Assembly: GCA_030998015.1 (NCBI GenBank)
Contig: JARWMV010000246.1
Location: 1-64,000, forward strand
Direction of reading: 5' to 3'
Source: Ceratorhiza oryzae-sativae
Lineage: Eukaryota > Basidiomycota > Agaricomycetes > Cantharellales > Ceratobasidiaceae
Length of the DNA stretch: 64,000 bases
The notes under the pieces were generated by a model. It searched no databases. It was not told where the DNA came from and saw only the letters and a program-made list of their open reading frames with translations. Both the position numbers and the translations under genes were made by a program. Positions within the stretch are counted from its first letter, which is position 1. Every line of letters begins with the position of its first letter. Shown one piece after another: positions 47,552-61,400 of the stretch.

Positions 47552-48070
47552 AGAATCGAGGGGAAGCGAGCACTGACAATAGAGCAGCCCCTTTCTTGCG
47601 ACCCTTCAGATCTAAAGAATTTCATTCCATTTCTTTTCGGCTTCCGTGTATGCATCGTTAATACAGTTCCCCTGAACAATTCCATACGAATTCTCGCCTG
47701 GATATGTGTATAGAGCCGTGTTAGAAGATGAGATCTTGGCGCATAGGTACCCCTGTTGGTGGGGAGCAACGGGGCTGCTCAACCGGACAATGACCCGAGG
47801 TTGTCATCGCACACGTTGCGGAAATGTGGCTCAGGCAGTACTCTCAGCTCAGCTGGAGAGCTCCCTGCCCCTATATTCCCAGTTTTTTCTTTACGAATAG
47901 TCTTTGGATTACCAATGAATGAATCATCTCATTCTTCGATTTAATTCAGGAGTGAGTAGTACGTAGGCAACAGGCAGTGGCGGAAACCCGCTTAGCGAAG
48001 CTGAAATAAGGTTAGATCATTTTGACGTCTTTGGCGCTAATTAGATCCCTGTCGGTTTTTCCTTCTTCCC
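47552..48070. other. Intergenic region
   Basis: 3' flank of tyrosinase 2 and promoter of the carrier-like gene. Nothing else seen. Confidence 0.5.
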
Positions 48071-49498
48071 ATGGCGGGTCGGCCGCAACCACAGCTTCCC
48101 GTCAAGGATGACAACCAGGCAAAAACGTCTGAGCAGTCAAATTCAGTCTACGCTGCTTTGGCCCGAACTTCGTGCGGAATATTGTTTACACGGCTATACG
48201 CGTAAGCTCACTCCAAACCCTTATTAGTGCCAGGGCAGCAGGTCTTTATTTCGCGCGTCCAATGAGACTCTTCCGACCAACTAAACGTAGAGTTTTAATT
48301 CATATATCAAATCGAGGGACTAAACTATAAACTTACAGTCAGTGGTTGGACATCTCTTCGCCACGCCGCGGTCTCCCAAGGCACAACCTTTTCTTCCAGC
48401 TTCGTCTGGAACTTGGTTCGGACACAGGGGGTAAGTACCACAGCTTGGGTATGTTGGAAAAATCTGAGGGGCTATGTAGCTTTCAGCCATACCTCGGCAT
48501 TTCGTGCCGCCTCTGATCGTTAATACCTGCCTAGGGGCACTGCTATTCACGACTTACTCCGTCACGTACGACACAGTACATCGGCATGACGTATGTGCTA
48601 ATAGTACTGCCGCCTCCGCCTTGGCCGGCGCTGCAGCCGGAGCCGTTCAATCGATAGCTGGCGCTCCTGCCGAGAATGTTAGACTTTTGATGGAGGGAGG
48701 AATTACAGGGCCGCAAAGTAGTGTCAAAGGGTGGAGACACGCGTGGAAGGAAGTTTTCATCGACACGAACCAATCCAACGTGCAGAAGAATATACACGCA
48801 TCTCGCCGTGAGGCCCGAGAGGTTCGAGAATGGATGAAGGAGGTTGGAGAGATGGCGGGGCGGGGGTGGGATGGATGGGGCTGGAGCTGCGCAAAGGATA
48901 TTTGTGGTAAGTTCTTTTTGGGAGATACCATGAACTTGCAGATTGTAACGATCTGCCAGGGTTTGCTCTGTTCTTTGCCGTGTTCGATTTGTCTAGGCAT
49001 GTAGCAGAGCGAGCATCACGAGCTTTCGCGGGGACTGATCGCGAAGACCGATCAAGAACCTGGCGACCCTTGTCCAGCACGGACCGCATAGTCCAAAGTT
49101 TGATACTAGTTGGTGGGGGAGTCGTTGGTGGAATTGGGCACGAAATAGTTGGCCGGCCGTTTGATATTTCTCGACGAATTCTTCATATCAACGAGTCTCA
49201 CGTTCGAACGGAACGCATGGTCTCAGCGAAGCCTCAAGCTGAGCGGTCTGGGGGGAATTCAGTGTCTATTATACGAGGCTCGCTCTGGGCCCGTACGAGA
49301 TCTGCATTTAGCGTATTGCACCAAACTGCGCGGGAAGAAGGATATATGTACTTTTTTAGAAGCCCGACACCGACTGCGTTCGACTCGCATTCTAGTCCAT
49401 ACCGAAGGCTATATACTGCTCTCCGTACTCTAGGACGAGTAGGGCCATGGGGGGTTGCATTTGTGGTATGGGAGGCGACTGGAGGTATTTCGGAATAG
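48071..49498 (+). CDS. Mitochondrial-carrier-like membrane protein
   Basis: Four or so exons from ATG 48071 (MAGRPQPQLPVKDDNQ). Segments such as GWTSLRHAAVSQGTTFSSSF, ALAGAAAGAVQSIAGAPAENVRLLMEGG, IVQSLILVGGGVVGGIGHEIVGRPFDISRR and VLHQTAREEGYMYFF have the spacing and hydrophobicity of mitochondrial carrier repeats, with PAENVR and RPFDISR in place of the canonical PxDxxR signature. The signatures are degenerate, so the substrate cannot be guessed. Exons join at 48199/48340, after RTQG, and at about 48905/48959. Confidence 0.65.
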
Positions 49499-50711
49499 TT
49501 TCTTCAATCAGATTTAGACTGTTCTTCCTCCGATCAAGTTCTTTTTCTTTTTCTTTTCTTTTTGCACTATAATTCTTGCTTGTATGATGCTGAAGATATG
49601 AAATATCAGTGTCTGCCTTAGCGTAACTTAGAGCCAACTACTTCCCCTCTTGGCTCCGCATATATATGACATGATGATCTCATTCATTAATTTTAAATCG
49701 TTTGAATTCCGAAACCTGGCGTCGATAATTGATTTGACAAGCGTGGTAGATTTTGTCGGCCAATGTAGGACTAGTCTGGAGAAATTGGCACCTCACTGAA
49801 TCAGGTATACACGTAAGTTGATTCGCACCGCATGTGACGGAAGGTTCAATCTCACAATAATTGTCTTTTACAGGTGTCATCCGCTCCTTCTATATTCGGC
49901 GCGACATGATTGCCACGACGCCTGCAGCAGCTACCTCATGCCAATATTGATATTCGACGGCCATGACAAGTCTCCGTCACCACTCAATGGTTTCGTTCTT
50001 TCCCGAGGGATTAATGTGCTGCAAGGGCCTATGTCATAGCTCCAATGTTGAACTTGGTCTGGATCCGTGTGGTGTACTCTCACGGGTGGTGATGCCGTCA
50101 TGCACGAAAAGGTGCGTGTTCACCTCCAGGTAGCGCAGCGCGGGTCATCCTCAATGTGATAGCATGTGCTGTTTTCTTTCATCAATAGATCTTTCGGTGT
50201 TATTAGCTTACTGCTCATGTCTTTCGGTCTAAAGTATTGACACGACCTTGACTCCAAGGGCTTAGCCGTCTACAAGAATCGCTCACCGGTACCGCAGTCT
50301 CACACGCTCTCTCGGCATAGCATACATCCTTTTGAATTTTAAACCGGTTTGCTTGTACCTAAAAACTATTCCGGTTAGTAAGTATATAGTTTGATTCGGG
50401 TGTCTTGGGTGCTGAATATATGCGGTCTCGAGGGTGATATAGGACCGACCCCAGCTGGGAGGAATAGATCTCGTTGAGTGTGATTTTCAATATATAAGAG
50501 AATGTTCCTGCTGGAAATGGTGTCAAACCAAACAATGTATACAGGCAAGGTGTAGTTATGGAAGGTGGGGTACAGGCTATCCGGTTTCACAGGATAATGT
50601 CCATTTCCTGTTCAGCTGGATCCGGACGCGATATATAAGTACTAGAAGGCGAGATCTACGGGCGAACCAGATACAGTAAACTGCGTTGACATTGGCAGGG
50701 CGTGCTTTATT
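49499..50711. other. Gene-free stretch of 1.2 kb
   Basis: Short frames only. AT-rich with scattered ATATAT runs. No gene, repeat or RNA recognised. Confidence 0.45.
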
Positions 50712-51097
50712 TCAGGTAGGAGTCAAAGCATCAGCCCTGAAGAAGAAACAACAGTCACGAACGCAAGACTGTGTTAATATTTCATAACAGTTCAATGACA
50801 TTAGTTATGTACTTACGGCAAGTTCACCACGGTCCCGCTATGCTCTAGGCGAATGTGTGCAATTTTGGTTCCCTAATGATAGGCAACACAAGAAAGGCGT
50901 TTATTTCATTTGATTTCAAACCAAGACCACACTCACGTCCTCGGATAATTCAAACGACCTGACCTCCCCAAAGGACTCACGGCCTTCGGCATCGTAATAA
51001 TACACGCGTGCCCCCAACTGGTAAAGTTTAAATTGAGTGAGTCTAAAATGTCGCGCGAGCTGAGTTTGTAATTGACTCACCTCCAACTCACCCCCAT
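50712..51097 (-). CDS. Tiny spliced gene, hypothetical 55-residue protein
   Basis: Four exons (51097-51092, 51017-50937, 50872-50817, 50736-50712) join in one frame through three introns with good GTGAGT or GTAAGT donors and AG acceptors. The product contains GARVYYYDAEGRESFGEVRS, then FELSEDGTKIAHIRLEHSG and TVVNLPADALTPT. It looks like a small beta-rich protein; I do not recognise it with certainty. The first exon codes only MG and is the weakest part. The longer unspliced frame over the same exon is probably a shadow. Confidence 0.45.
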
Positions 51098-51479
51098 AAC
51101 ACGGAAGAAAATGTTTGAAAAAAGAATTGAAAAGAAAAGGTATAAAGACGTGTGCGACCAATGGTCCACACGAAATCGCTGGCGGGGGATAGGGCCGGAG
51201 AACCCACCATCGTGAGCGGAGGGGGTTATAACCACTTAGGACTTGAGCTTCCAAAAGCATACATTCGTACCAGAGGAGTGGGATGAGCCAACCACCCGCT
51301 TTCGTATGCCTACGGAGATCGGCAATCTGAAAAGACCATCCGAAGCCATGGACGAGGAGAATAGGTGTGTTCTGTAACAAACCAGGGCGCAATATTAGGT
51401 AATTGAAGCTGGCACATGTCGGAGATTCGCCGTCTGGCATCAACCCACAGAAACCTCATGCTCCTGACTTTTGCAAAAC

Positions 51480-52500
51480 GACAAGCAATCTCATATTTGA
51501 TTTCTAGATATTAGCTTCAGCACCATCCAGGTGGGGATTTCCCGTCAACCCGAGACAAACACGGTCTGGCTCACATCATAAGTTCCAGAGGGCCGAGAAC
51601 CTTGTCTGGACGGGGGCGGCGTCCCAAGAGCACATATTAAGAGATATTACAGTAGAAAATAGAATGCGACCGCTGGGCTGGGGCTCAGCCTTCCGAAGCT
51701 CAAGGCTGCCGTCAGCCGATCCAGGATGTAAGCACTTCACGTCTGGGTCGATTTTTTTCTCCACAAGTTGTACGCGTAGCCAGAGCTCGTGTTTCTTCGT
51801 GGAGGATAAAGCATAGAAGAACAGAGTGATCGTGTGAAATAGATGCATCCTAACCAAACTTACTAATATGGCGGTTTGATCACCAGTCCAATCATAGTGG
51901 TGTTTAATCCCACCAAGCCCCCAGAGTTGAAGAGAAAGGTGAGTGATGCCTTACCAGTAGGGGTTTCCGCGGATCGGCGTAAGAAAAGTCTTAAAGGGAA
52001 GCTGCTCTTGGGCCACCCTGATTTCAGAGAAATACGTCAGTAACCTGGATTCGCCAGCGCCCCCGCGTCGCCCGAGCGATCATGCAATGTCTGGGGCCTA
52101 GACCATGAAGCATCGGCGAATGGACGCAAAGGCATACGAGCACCGGCTTCAACCACGTGGGGGCATCATATGTTTTGTCGGTAAAAATGACGTCGAACGA
52201 GCCCCCGGCAAACTGGCCGACTGCGCCCTGAACAGCACTCCATCGGCCTGACCGAACAACTCCATTACGATTCTACCTCCAACAAACCTAGATACCCGAC
52301 GATGGTTTAATTACCTCAGCGCCCACGCAGGTTTCCGATCTGGAGCAAGCGCTATGATCTCGTATGGATTGTGCTTCATTGGACTGTAGCGCTAATCGCG
52401 GCCTCCGTTGAGGTACATACATATCACCGTTCAAGACCCATGGTCGAAAATTCGTCAGCGGCGAAGATAGCAATGCGTGCTAGGGCTACGTGATCTTCGT
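51480..52500 (-). pseudogene. Fragments of an unresolved or decayed gene
   Basis: Minus-strand pieces look protein-like: GGSFDVIFTDKTYDAPTWLK near 52200-52130, EQLPFKTFLTPIRGNPYW near 52010-51955, and KKHELWLRVQLVEKKIDPDV near 51800-51740. The first could come from an SAM-dependent methyltransferase-like fold. I could not join them into a full gene model with a start. It may be a multi-exon gene I failed to solve, or a relic. Confidence 0.3.
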
Positions 52501-53148
52501 GCAAGACACAACGCAATATAGTGAAATCAGGAAAAGCGAGGAGGCTTGGCCGTGATCGGCCAATGTTAGAACTCCGCCTTTGGATCGCTATAGTACAAGA
52601 TTTCGGTTCTGGGGGAGTGCCCGATAACTATGCAACTCGCACGCGCACGCGTTTGGAAGGCGCATCACCAACAAGACCGAGACCTATGTGCCTAAACTTT
52701 GCTGGTTCTAGTCATTTCATTCCGCAGCCAAGGCAAGTTACCTTTTATATATGTATGTATATTCCGATTTCAGACTCAGAGCTACTTTTTTGGTAAATTT
52801 CACACTCCTGCTATGATTTGGCAAAACAAGTTGTTTTCTTCATCCGGACGCGAAACGTGGGGGAAATCGGTCCTTGCATCCTTGATCGAGTCGCATGAGC
52901 TGCCCCAAAACGAGGCTTGACGAGATCTCTTCTTCGAAGAGCCTGGGTCAAGATCCCTGATGTGCTAGACCTTTCGATTCGATAAGGGACGCCTCGTGAA
53001 CAACCTCAATCCAATCTGCCCCAGAGTGGACTGTCCAATCATATCACTGCCGTCGGCGACCTCCTCAACGCCGCGTCTGACATTCTTCACCGTTCAATAC
53101 CTAATCGGCGAGCCTAAATTATAAGATCTACCATGGACGGGCCGTGGC

Positions 53149-54930
53149 TCACGCACCGTGCCTCCTCAAACACTCCACAGTGGAGTGGGCTCGGTTATGG
53201 ACTAATGGTAACTCGAAAGCAAGGAAGCCGTCGGCGGTCAAACTATCCTTGGTAAACGGGTGCCTGCCCCAAGTCCCGTTTAGTAGCCGGAGGAAATGAG
53301 ACTCCGCACTCCGCATCTCGCTGTGAGTAATGGGCGAGGGAATCTTGCGAATATTGTTGATGGATGTGCAAGATCGCTCGAGCGCACATGTGTCGGAGCA
53401 ACTCGACCTTCTCACACCAGAAGTGAGCAGAGCGGGTTCTGCAGACGTCGGGGTTGAATGTGCTCGGCTAGCGAGGTCCCTAATAGAACGAAGATCCGTC
53501 GGGGTGAGAAGCATTGTCATAATAAGGTATGTTGCTCCAAGAGCCAAGATCTAGATGTTCGTATCAAGGACTGGGGAAGAGCATGACGTTCGGCTCCGTG
53601 TCTAGCACCGAGCAAACGCGGCAAACATTGCTACCGTGAGGGCCGTTGTGCTCATGTTCAAACTTGCCAAGAGATGGCCGCTTGGGGGCGGCCCGCATAG
53701 GGAGGCCGCTTCCCCGCCTTCTGGCGTTGGGGTTGTTCGTTTCGCCTCGGCGGCTTGAGATGTGAGCTGCCTTATTCACCGACATGCAGACAACACGTCG
53801 CGCGGGATTGTTAATTGCGCTACCTCCATCGATGACACGAGGCTATACGCTGGCGATCAAGGTGAGGGGTGATTGGAGTGGGCTGTACCTGCGGATCGAC
53901 CTTTTAAGTTCTCGGCTACAGGGAGTGGATAGAGTATATGCTACAAGATTAAGATAGATCCGTTCCTGAGCCATGAGTCATAAACCGTTTCGATGGGTAG
54001 ACATAGATCCCGATCTTGAATGAATTAAAGTCAATCAAACGAAACGCGAGCACGCTTAGGGAGGTAGGGGTTGTAGATACCTGATTAGGTGCTAGAGAGT
54101 GGTATGGGTTTACTTCGGGATCGATCTCATAGCCAGCCATGATAGAATGGATCACGTCTACACCTGAGATACCACCGCAGACGTGCATCATTCAAGTCTC
54201 CGATGGGCATTGCGGCGCTGTGCAGCAGAGATATTGTGATCGGCTTTCACCAGGGCCCCAACCGGGTACTTGCTACCCAAAATAAGGCGTAGCGTGTTGA
54301 TATGCAAATCAAGGCACTGCTAGTGACGCCATTTCTTGAGGATATCGCTCTGTTGCTGCGAATAGGCCTGTCTCTTTGCCCAGTCCCACCTCGGGATATA
54401 TATGGCTTAAGCCATGAGTTCCAGACAAACTACTTCCAATTTAGTTATTTCATTGATATATGTAGCTGCAATGTGACATATGCAAATTGAGCATGGGCCA
54501 TGAAATCCCCTTGGCCAAACTGCCGCATCAAAGCCAGAACAAGCTGGTGGTGTAAATCCTTCTCCAATGTTAGAAGCTTCTTAGCACAGTGGTAATCGGA
54601 GAAAGAGGCGGATGTGCCGAGAGCGTATACGAGATATTTGATGTCACCAACGTTCTCGAAACAAACTGCGAGTTGAAATCATGTTGCACAAAGTCCGCCA
54701 AGCATGTGTAAGCGCCTATGAGAGTAGATCGAGGGAAGTTGGGTTTCCAAGTCCGTCGCCACACGCAAAAGAAGGGTGGTGAGTGTTCGGCCGGGGGACA
54801 CATTGGCCAGGACCGCATACAGCAATGTATGTCACGTGTGAAAGTGATCATCGAGGCCGAGAGATAACGAGTTGTCATCTGATAGCCAAGGATCGAGCTT
54901 GCGTTCAAAGTCAGAGGATGTCCCACTCGC
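53149..54930 (-). pseudogene. Fragments resembling a decayed fungal regulator
   Basis: Minus-strand fragments such as CFENVGDIKYLVYALGTSAS and DYHCAKKLLTLEKDLHHQLV (about 54690-54570), and the frame at 53547-53149, look like helical parts of fungal transcription factors. They lie in different frames with stops between them. No zinc cluster or start was found. Low confidence; a relic or rearranged paralogue is likely. Confidence 0.3.
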
Positions 54931-55488
54931 TCGCGGCCGAAGATATCTATGGCGTGGTGATATCACCTTGTCCGACCCGTCCATCAGTGGGGAGAGCCAC
55001 ATCGGAAATCCCCCCGGGCCGCATCTCGTCGGTGTCTGTTGAGGTGTGTGCCTGCTTGCTGACCGCAACCAAGCCTGGGCTTTCGGACTGGTTCGGGTGG
55101 AGCGGATTCCATACGGGCATCGATAGAAATATCGTTTGCGTTGCAATACCCTACCAAGCCCGCATATATCGTGGATAAATGCAGCACAAGTAGTACAGTT
55201 TGGTCTAAGCCTCATCAGCGAGGCGAGGAATAATGTAAACACTCGGGATTTGTTTGGTTTTAATGATGGTGATCAGTTCCGAAAAGCCGAAGAGATCTCT
55301 CAAATCCGAAATTAGCCGGACGCTGATTGGGCCTTCATACATGAACCCCGCACCTCTCCAAAATTCTTGACTCGAACCACCACCACCTCCTCTCTTCTGT
55401 CGGTTGTCCGCCTGCAGGATAGGAGTAAACCCACCTATCATCTCACCGCCGCTGTTGATCTACGACACTCAATAAATCTCACTAAACG

Positions 55489-58400
55489 ATGATCGCACCG
55501 AGCGGGAGCTCCTCGAGCTCGGATTCCGCCAAAATTCCATACGGCAGCCCTCTTCCGCTCGTTGCCGATGAGGCTGAAGAGAACGGGTTTTCTGAAGTCG
55601 AGCGCGATCCCGAGTCCTGGGCTGAATCGCTCCCAGCCGCCTCTGGCCTGTACTCAAATGAGAACGAGCGAGATGCGTGCGGGGTTGGCTTCATTTGCCA
55701 GATCAAGGGCCGGCCGAGCCACAAGATAGTATCCGACGCCCGTTCGCTGCTGTGTGCGATGACCCATCGCGGTGCTACTGGCGCAGACAGCCGGGATGGC
55801 GACGGTGCGGGGGTGATGACGGCCATTCCGCACTTGTTCATGGTTAGAGAGGCCGAGCGCGAGATCGGGTGTGAGTTGCCTGAGCCTGGGAAATATGCGG
55901 TGGGAAACGTGTTCTTCAACCCCAAGGACGAATCGGAGCGTGAGTCCCACAAGTCGATATTCGCGAAGCTCGCCCACGACCTCGGCCTTCGTGTGCTTGG
56001 CTGGCGCGAGGTCCCCACCGACGGCAGCATTCTTGGTCCTGCGTCCGGCAGCAAGGAACCAGCTATTCTCCAGCCGTTTGTTGTCTTGCGCCAGCACTAC
56101 GGCGACGGCAAGACCAGCCAAAACGGGCCGTTCGACTCGCGGTCGTTTGAGCGCCAGCTTTACGTTCTCCGTAAACATGCGACGCATACGATGTAGGTGT
56201 AATTGGCGCCTTGTTCGTTTCCGGACTAATGACTGATCGACCCTTGATCGAACAGAACGCTGGCCAGGTGGTTCTACATCTGCTCGCTCTCGACCTCCAA
56301 CATCGTCTACAAGGGCCAGCTCTCTCCGCCTCAAGTCTACAACTATTACCACGACCTCAACCATGTGCTCTACAGCTCCCATTTTGCCCTCGTTCACTCT
56401 CGCTTTTCGACCAACACCTTCCCGAGCTGGGACCGTGCCCAGCCGATGCGATGGGCCGCCCACAACGGTGCGCTGCTTCTCTCTTGGCAACCGTGATTTA
56501 TCTCACATGTATTGCAGGCGAAATCAATACCGTCCGAGGCAACAAAAACTGGATGCGAGCACGTGAAGGGGTCCTTCAATCCTCCCACTTTGGTGACCAG
56601 TTGAACCTGTTGTACCCCATTATCGAAAACGGAGGTTCCGACTCGGCTGCATTCGACAACGTTCTCGAACTGCTCGTCGTCAATGGCGTCGTTTCGCTCC
56701 CTGAAGCTGTCATGATGATGATCCCCGAGGCGTGGCAAGATAACGAGCTAATGGATCCCGAGAAGCGCGCGTTTTACAATTGGGCGGCTTGCGTCCAGGA
56801 GCCTTGGGACGGTCCCGCACTCTTTGCTTTTAGCGACGGCCGCTACTGTGGCGCAAATCTCGACCGGAATGGACTTCGTCCTTGTCGATATATCGTCACC
56901 AACGAGGATATCATGGTCTGTGCCTCAGAGGTCGGCGCACTTTACATCGAGCCCGAAAAGGTCGTCGCCAAGGGCCGTCTCAAGCCCGGTCGTATGCTCT
57001 TGGTCGATACAGTCGAGGGCCGAGTTGTCGATGACAAGGAGCTCAAGCGAACTACCTCCCGCAAGCAAAACTTTGCGTCTTGGGTTGAAGGCAATCTCAT
57101 CCAACTTCCTCTGATCGTGAAGCGCGTACAACGCTCTATCTCCGTAGATCCTGTTATCGACGAAAGCTCCCTCGCAACCGATCCCAAGCTCCTTGCCTTT
57201 GGATACACCGCCGAGCAGCTCAACTTACTCATGCTTCCTATGGTTTCCGAGGGCAAGGAGGCACTCGGTTCCATGGGCAACGACGCTCCGCTCGCGTGTA
57301 TGGCTACGCAGGCTCGCCCGGTCTACGACTACTTCCGCCAGCTCTTCGCTCAAGTTACGAACCCACCTATTGACCCGATCCGCGAGTCCGTCATCATGTC
57401 GCTCGAGGCTTATGTTGGCCCCGAGGGCAACCTTCTCGAAATGAAGCCCGAGCAGTGCCACCGCATCGTGCTCAAGTCGCCTGTCCTTGGCATTGAGGAA
57501 ATGAATGCTCTCAAGAACCTTAGCGCCGCCTATCCCAAGTGGTCTTCTCGCACGATCGACATGACATTCCCCAAGTCCGAAGGCTTACCCGGCTACCATG
57601 CTGCTCTTGACCGTGTCTGCAATGAGGCTACCAAGGCCATCGAGGAGGAGCAAAAGGTTATCATTCTCTCGGATCGAGCTGTGGCTAAGGACCGTGTTAC
57701 TCTGAGCGCGCTCGTCGCCTGTGGAGCAGTTCACCACCACCTCGTCCTTCAGAAGAAACGTGCCAAGGTCGCGTTGATGGTCGAGACCGGCGAGGCTCGC
57801 GAAGTTCACCATCTGTGCGTATTGGTAGGGTATGGCGCCGACGCCGTTTGCCCGTATCTTGTGATGGAGGTTATCCACAAAGTCTCCCGCGAGCGCATGT
57901 GAGTCAAATTCGACCCCATGGATTAACGCCACGAGGCTCATTATTTTACGTACCATGTGTTTCAGTGTGAAGGGTGAGCAAACTGTGGAACAATTATTGA
58001 GCAACTACCGCAAGGCCACCGATAATGGTATCCTCAAGGTCATGAGCAAGATGGGTATCTCAACCTTGCAGTCCTACAAAGGCGCGCAAATCTTTGAGGC
58101 ACTGGGGCTCCACAGCGAAGTCATTTCCCGATGCTTTACCGGTACGGCCAGTCGAGTTCAAGGCGCGACGTTCGACTTGCTGGCGATGGATGCGTTTGAG
58201 CTGCACGAGCGCGGATATCCTTCTCGCGAGACTCTTCTCCCACCCGGAATGCCGGAGTCCGGAGAATACCACTGGCGAGACGGCGGCGAGGCGCACATCA
58301 ACGATCCGGTTGGCATTGCGAATCTTCAGGATGCGGTCCGAGAGAAGAACCAGGCTGCGTATGATGCTTATAGCCGCAATGCTCGCGAACAAACTAAGCA

Positions 58401-61400
58401 AATTGCGCTTCGGGGGCTACTTGATTTCCGATATGAAGCCGCTACTCCAATCCCTGTCGAGCAGGTCGAGCCTTGGAACGAGATTGTACGTCGGTTCGTG
58501 ACTGGAGCTATGTCCTACGGGTCCATCTCTATGGAGGCTCACTCCACCCTTGCGGTTGCGATGAACCGACTCGGCGGAAAATCTAACACAGGCGAGGGTG
58601 GGGAGGATGCGGAGCGTTCGCAGGTCCTGCCAAATGGCGATACTATGCGTTCGGCGATTAAACAAGTTGCGAGTGGACGCTTTGGCGTGACGAGCAACTA
58701 TCTCGCCGACGCGGATGAACTGCAAATCAAGATGGCACAAGGAGCTAAGCCTGGTGAAGGTGGAGAGCTTCCAGGTCACAAGGTTTCGGGCTCTATCGCT
58801 CGGACCCGCCACTCGACGGCTGGTGTTGGTCTGATTTCGCCCCCTCCGCACCATGACATTTACAGTATTGAAGACCTGAAGCAGCTTATTTATGACTTGA
58901 AATGTTCGAACCCCCGATCTCGCGTTTCTGTCAAACTGGTCTCGGAAGTGGGCGTTGGAATCGTCGCGAGCGGAGTAGTGAAGGCCAAAGCCGATCATAT
59001 TCTAATTTCTGGCCACGATGGAGGAACGGGTGCCTCTCGCTGGACGGGGATCAAGTACGCTGGACTTCCATGGGAGCTTGGTCTGGCCGAGACTCATCAG
59101 ACACTCGTGCTCAACGATCTTCGCGGTCGAGTAACCGTGCAGACAGACGGGCAGATCCGTACTGGCCGTGATATCGCGATTGCCTGCTTGTTGGGAGCCG
59201 AGGAATGGGGCTTTGCGACTACACCTCTTATTGCTATGGGGTGCATTATGATGCGAAAGTGCCATTGTGAGTGCTCCCCGTAACCCATTCAAGCCTAACG
59301 CTAATGTGTCGATCGCTTTGCTTCTCAGTGAATACCTGCCCGGTCGGGATTGCTACGCAGGACCCCTTGCTTCGAGCCAAATTTGCGGGCCAGCCTGAGC
59401 AAGTGATCAACTTTTTCTACTACCTCGCAGAGGAGCTTCGTGGTATCATGGCCAAGCTTGGATTCCGCACAATCAATGAAATGGTGGGGCGTGCAGATAT
59501 GCTCAAGGTCGACGAATCCCTCCGTACCCCCAAAACTGCGCATCTAGACCTTTCACCAGTTCTCAAGCCAGCATGGCAAATGCGTCCCGGCGCTGCGACT
59601 TATCGTATTCGTCAGCAAGATCACAAACTCTACATTCGCCTGGACAACAAGTTTATCGATGAGGCTGAACCTGCGCTCACCCAGGGCCTGCCTGTTCATA
59701 TCGAGTGCGACGTTGTCAACACCGACCGTGCTCTCGGAACGACGCTCTCGTATCGTGTCTCGAAGCTCTATGGCGAGGAGGGTTTGCCCAAAGACACGAT
59801 TCACATCCTCATGCGCGGCTCAGCTGGGCAGTCCTGCGGGGCCTTCCTCGCACCCGGTATCACCATCGAGCTTGAAGGTGATGCGAATGACTACGTTGGC
59901 AAGGGTCTCTCTGGTGGGCGGCTCATCGTGTACCCACCCAAGCAGTCAACATTCAAGGCCGAGGAGAACATCATTGTTGGCAACGTCTGCTTGTACGGCG
60001 CCACGTCCGGAGAGGCCTTCATCCGTGGTGTAGCTGCCGAACGCTTTGCTGTCCGGAATTCAGGTGCCAACGCTGTCGTCGAAGGGACCGGTGACCACGG
60101 CTGTGAGTATATGACTGGTGGTCGTGTTGTTGTCCTTGGTACTACCGGGCGCAACTTTGCTGCTGGTATGAGCGGAGGTATCGCATACGTCTTGGATATG
60201 GCCCATACCTTCGCCTCAAAGGTCAACCAGGAGATGGTCGAACTCGGCAAAGTTACAGACCCCCGCGAGATTGCTGCCCTCCGAAGCTTGATCGAGGATC
60301 ATCGTCATTACACCGGCTCCGAGGTCGCCAATCGTGTGCTCCTAGACTTCCACCACTTGCTTCCTATGTTTGTTCGTGTTATGCCTCTCGACTACAAGCG
60401 CGTGCTTGAAGAAAAGGCCGCTCGTGAGAAGGAGGAGAAGAAGAAGCAGAGCTTCATCGACCTTGTCCCTTCACATACCGCTAGTCAGGTTGACTTGGCC
60501 TCGGAGACGCTTGAGGATGTGCTCTTGCCCAAGGAGCCTCTCGCCGCAGCCCTTTCGAACTCGCAGATTGCACCTGCCCGTCGAAACGAACCAAACATTG
60601 TAGACGTCGAAGATTCGATGGTGGACGAGCAAACGACCAAGACTCGGATGGCCAAGCTCGACAAGACCCGCGGCTTCATGAAGTACAAGCGCCTCAACGA
60701 GGCTTACCGTCCTCCGCGGAAACGTGTCAAGGACTGGAAGGAGATTTCGAACCGTCTGACGGAGAGCGAACTCAAGTATCAGTCGGCGCGCTGCATGGAC
60801 TGTGGCATTCCGTTCTGCCAGTCGGATAGCGGCTGCCCAATCTCCAACATTATCCCCAAATGGAACGACCTGGTGTTCAAGGGCCAATGGCGTGACGCGC
60901 TGAACCGATTGCTCATGACGAACAACTTCCCTGAATTTACCGGGCGTGTATGCCCTGCACCTTGCGAGGGTGCTTGCGTTTTGGGTATCAATGAGCAGCC
61001 GGTGGGCATCAAAAGTATCGAGTGCGCCATCATTGACAAGGTTTGTTTTCATTTCGGCTTTCGTAATTCGCCGGCCTGACGTCTGTTTGATTTCCAGGCT
61101 TTCGAAATGGGATGGATGAAGCCTGTCCAACCGTCCTTCCGTACGGGCAAGAAAATCGCGATCATCGGCTCTGGTCCTGCAGGCCTCGCATGTGCTGACC
61201 AGCTTAACAAAGCGGGGCATACAGTGACTGTTTACGATCGCAATGACCGTATGGGTGGATTGCTGATGTATGGAATTCCTAAGTAAGTGCAACCCAGCCT
61301 GCTGCATGTTTCAGGAAGCTTACGGATTTGTAGCATGAAACTCGACAAGGCGATTGTCCAAAGGCGCCTTGATTTGATGGAAGCAGAGGGAATCGTAGGT

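Noticed and set aside
55654..56490. 278-residue minus-strand frame within glutamate synthase
   Set aside because: It is antisense to highly conserved GOGAT exons and crosses introns; a shadow frame.
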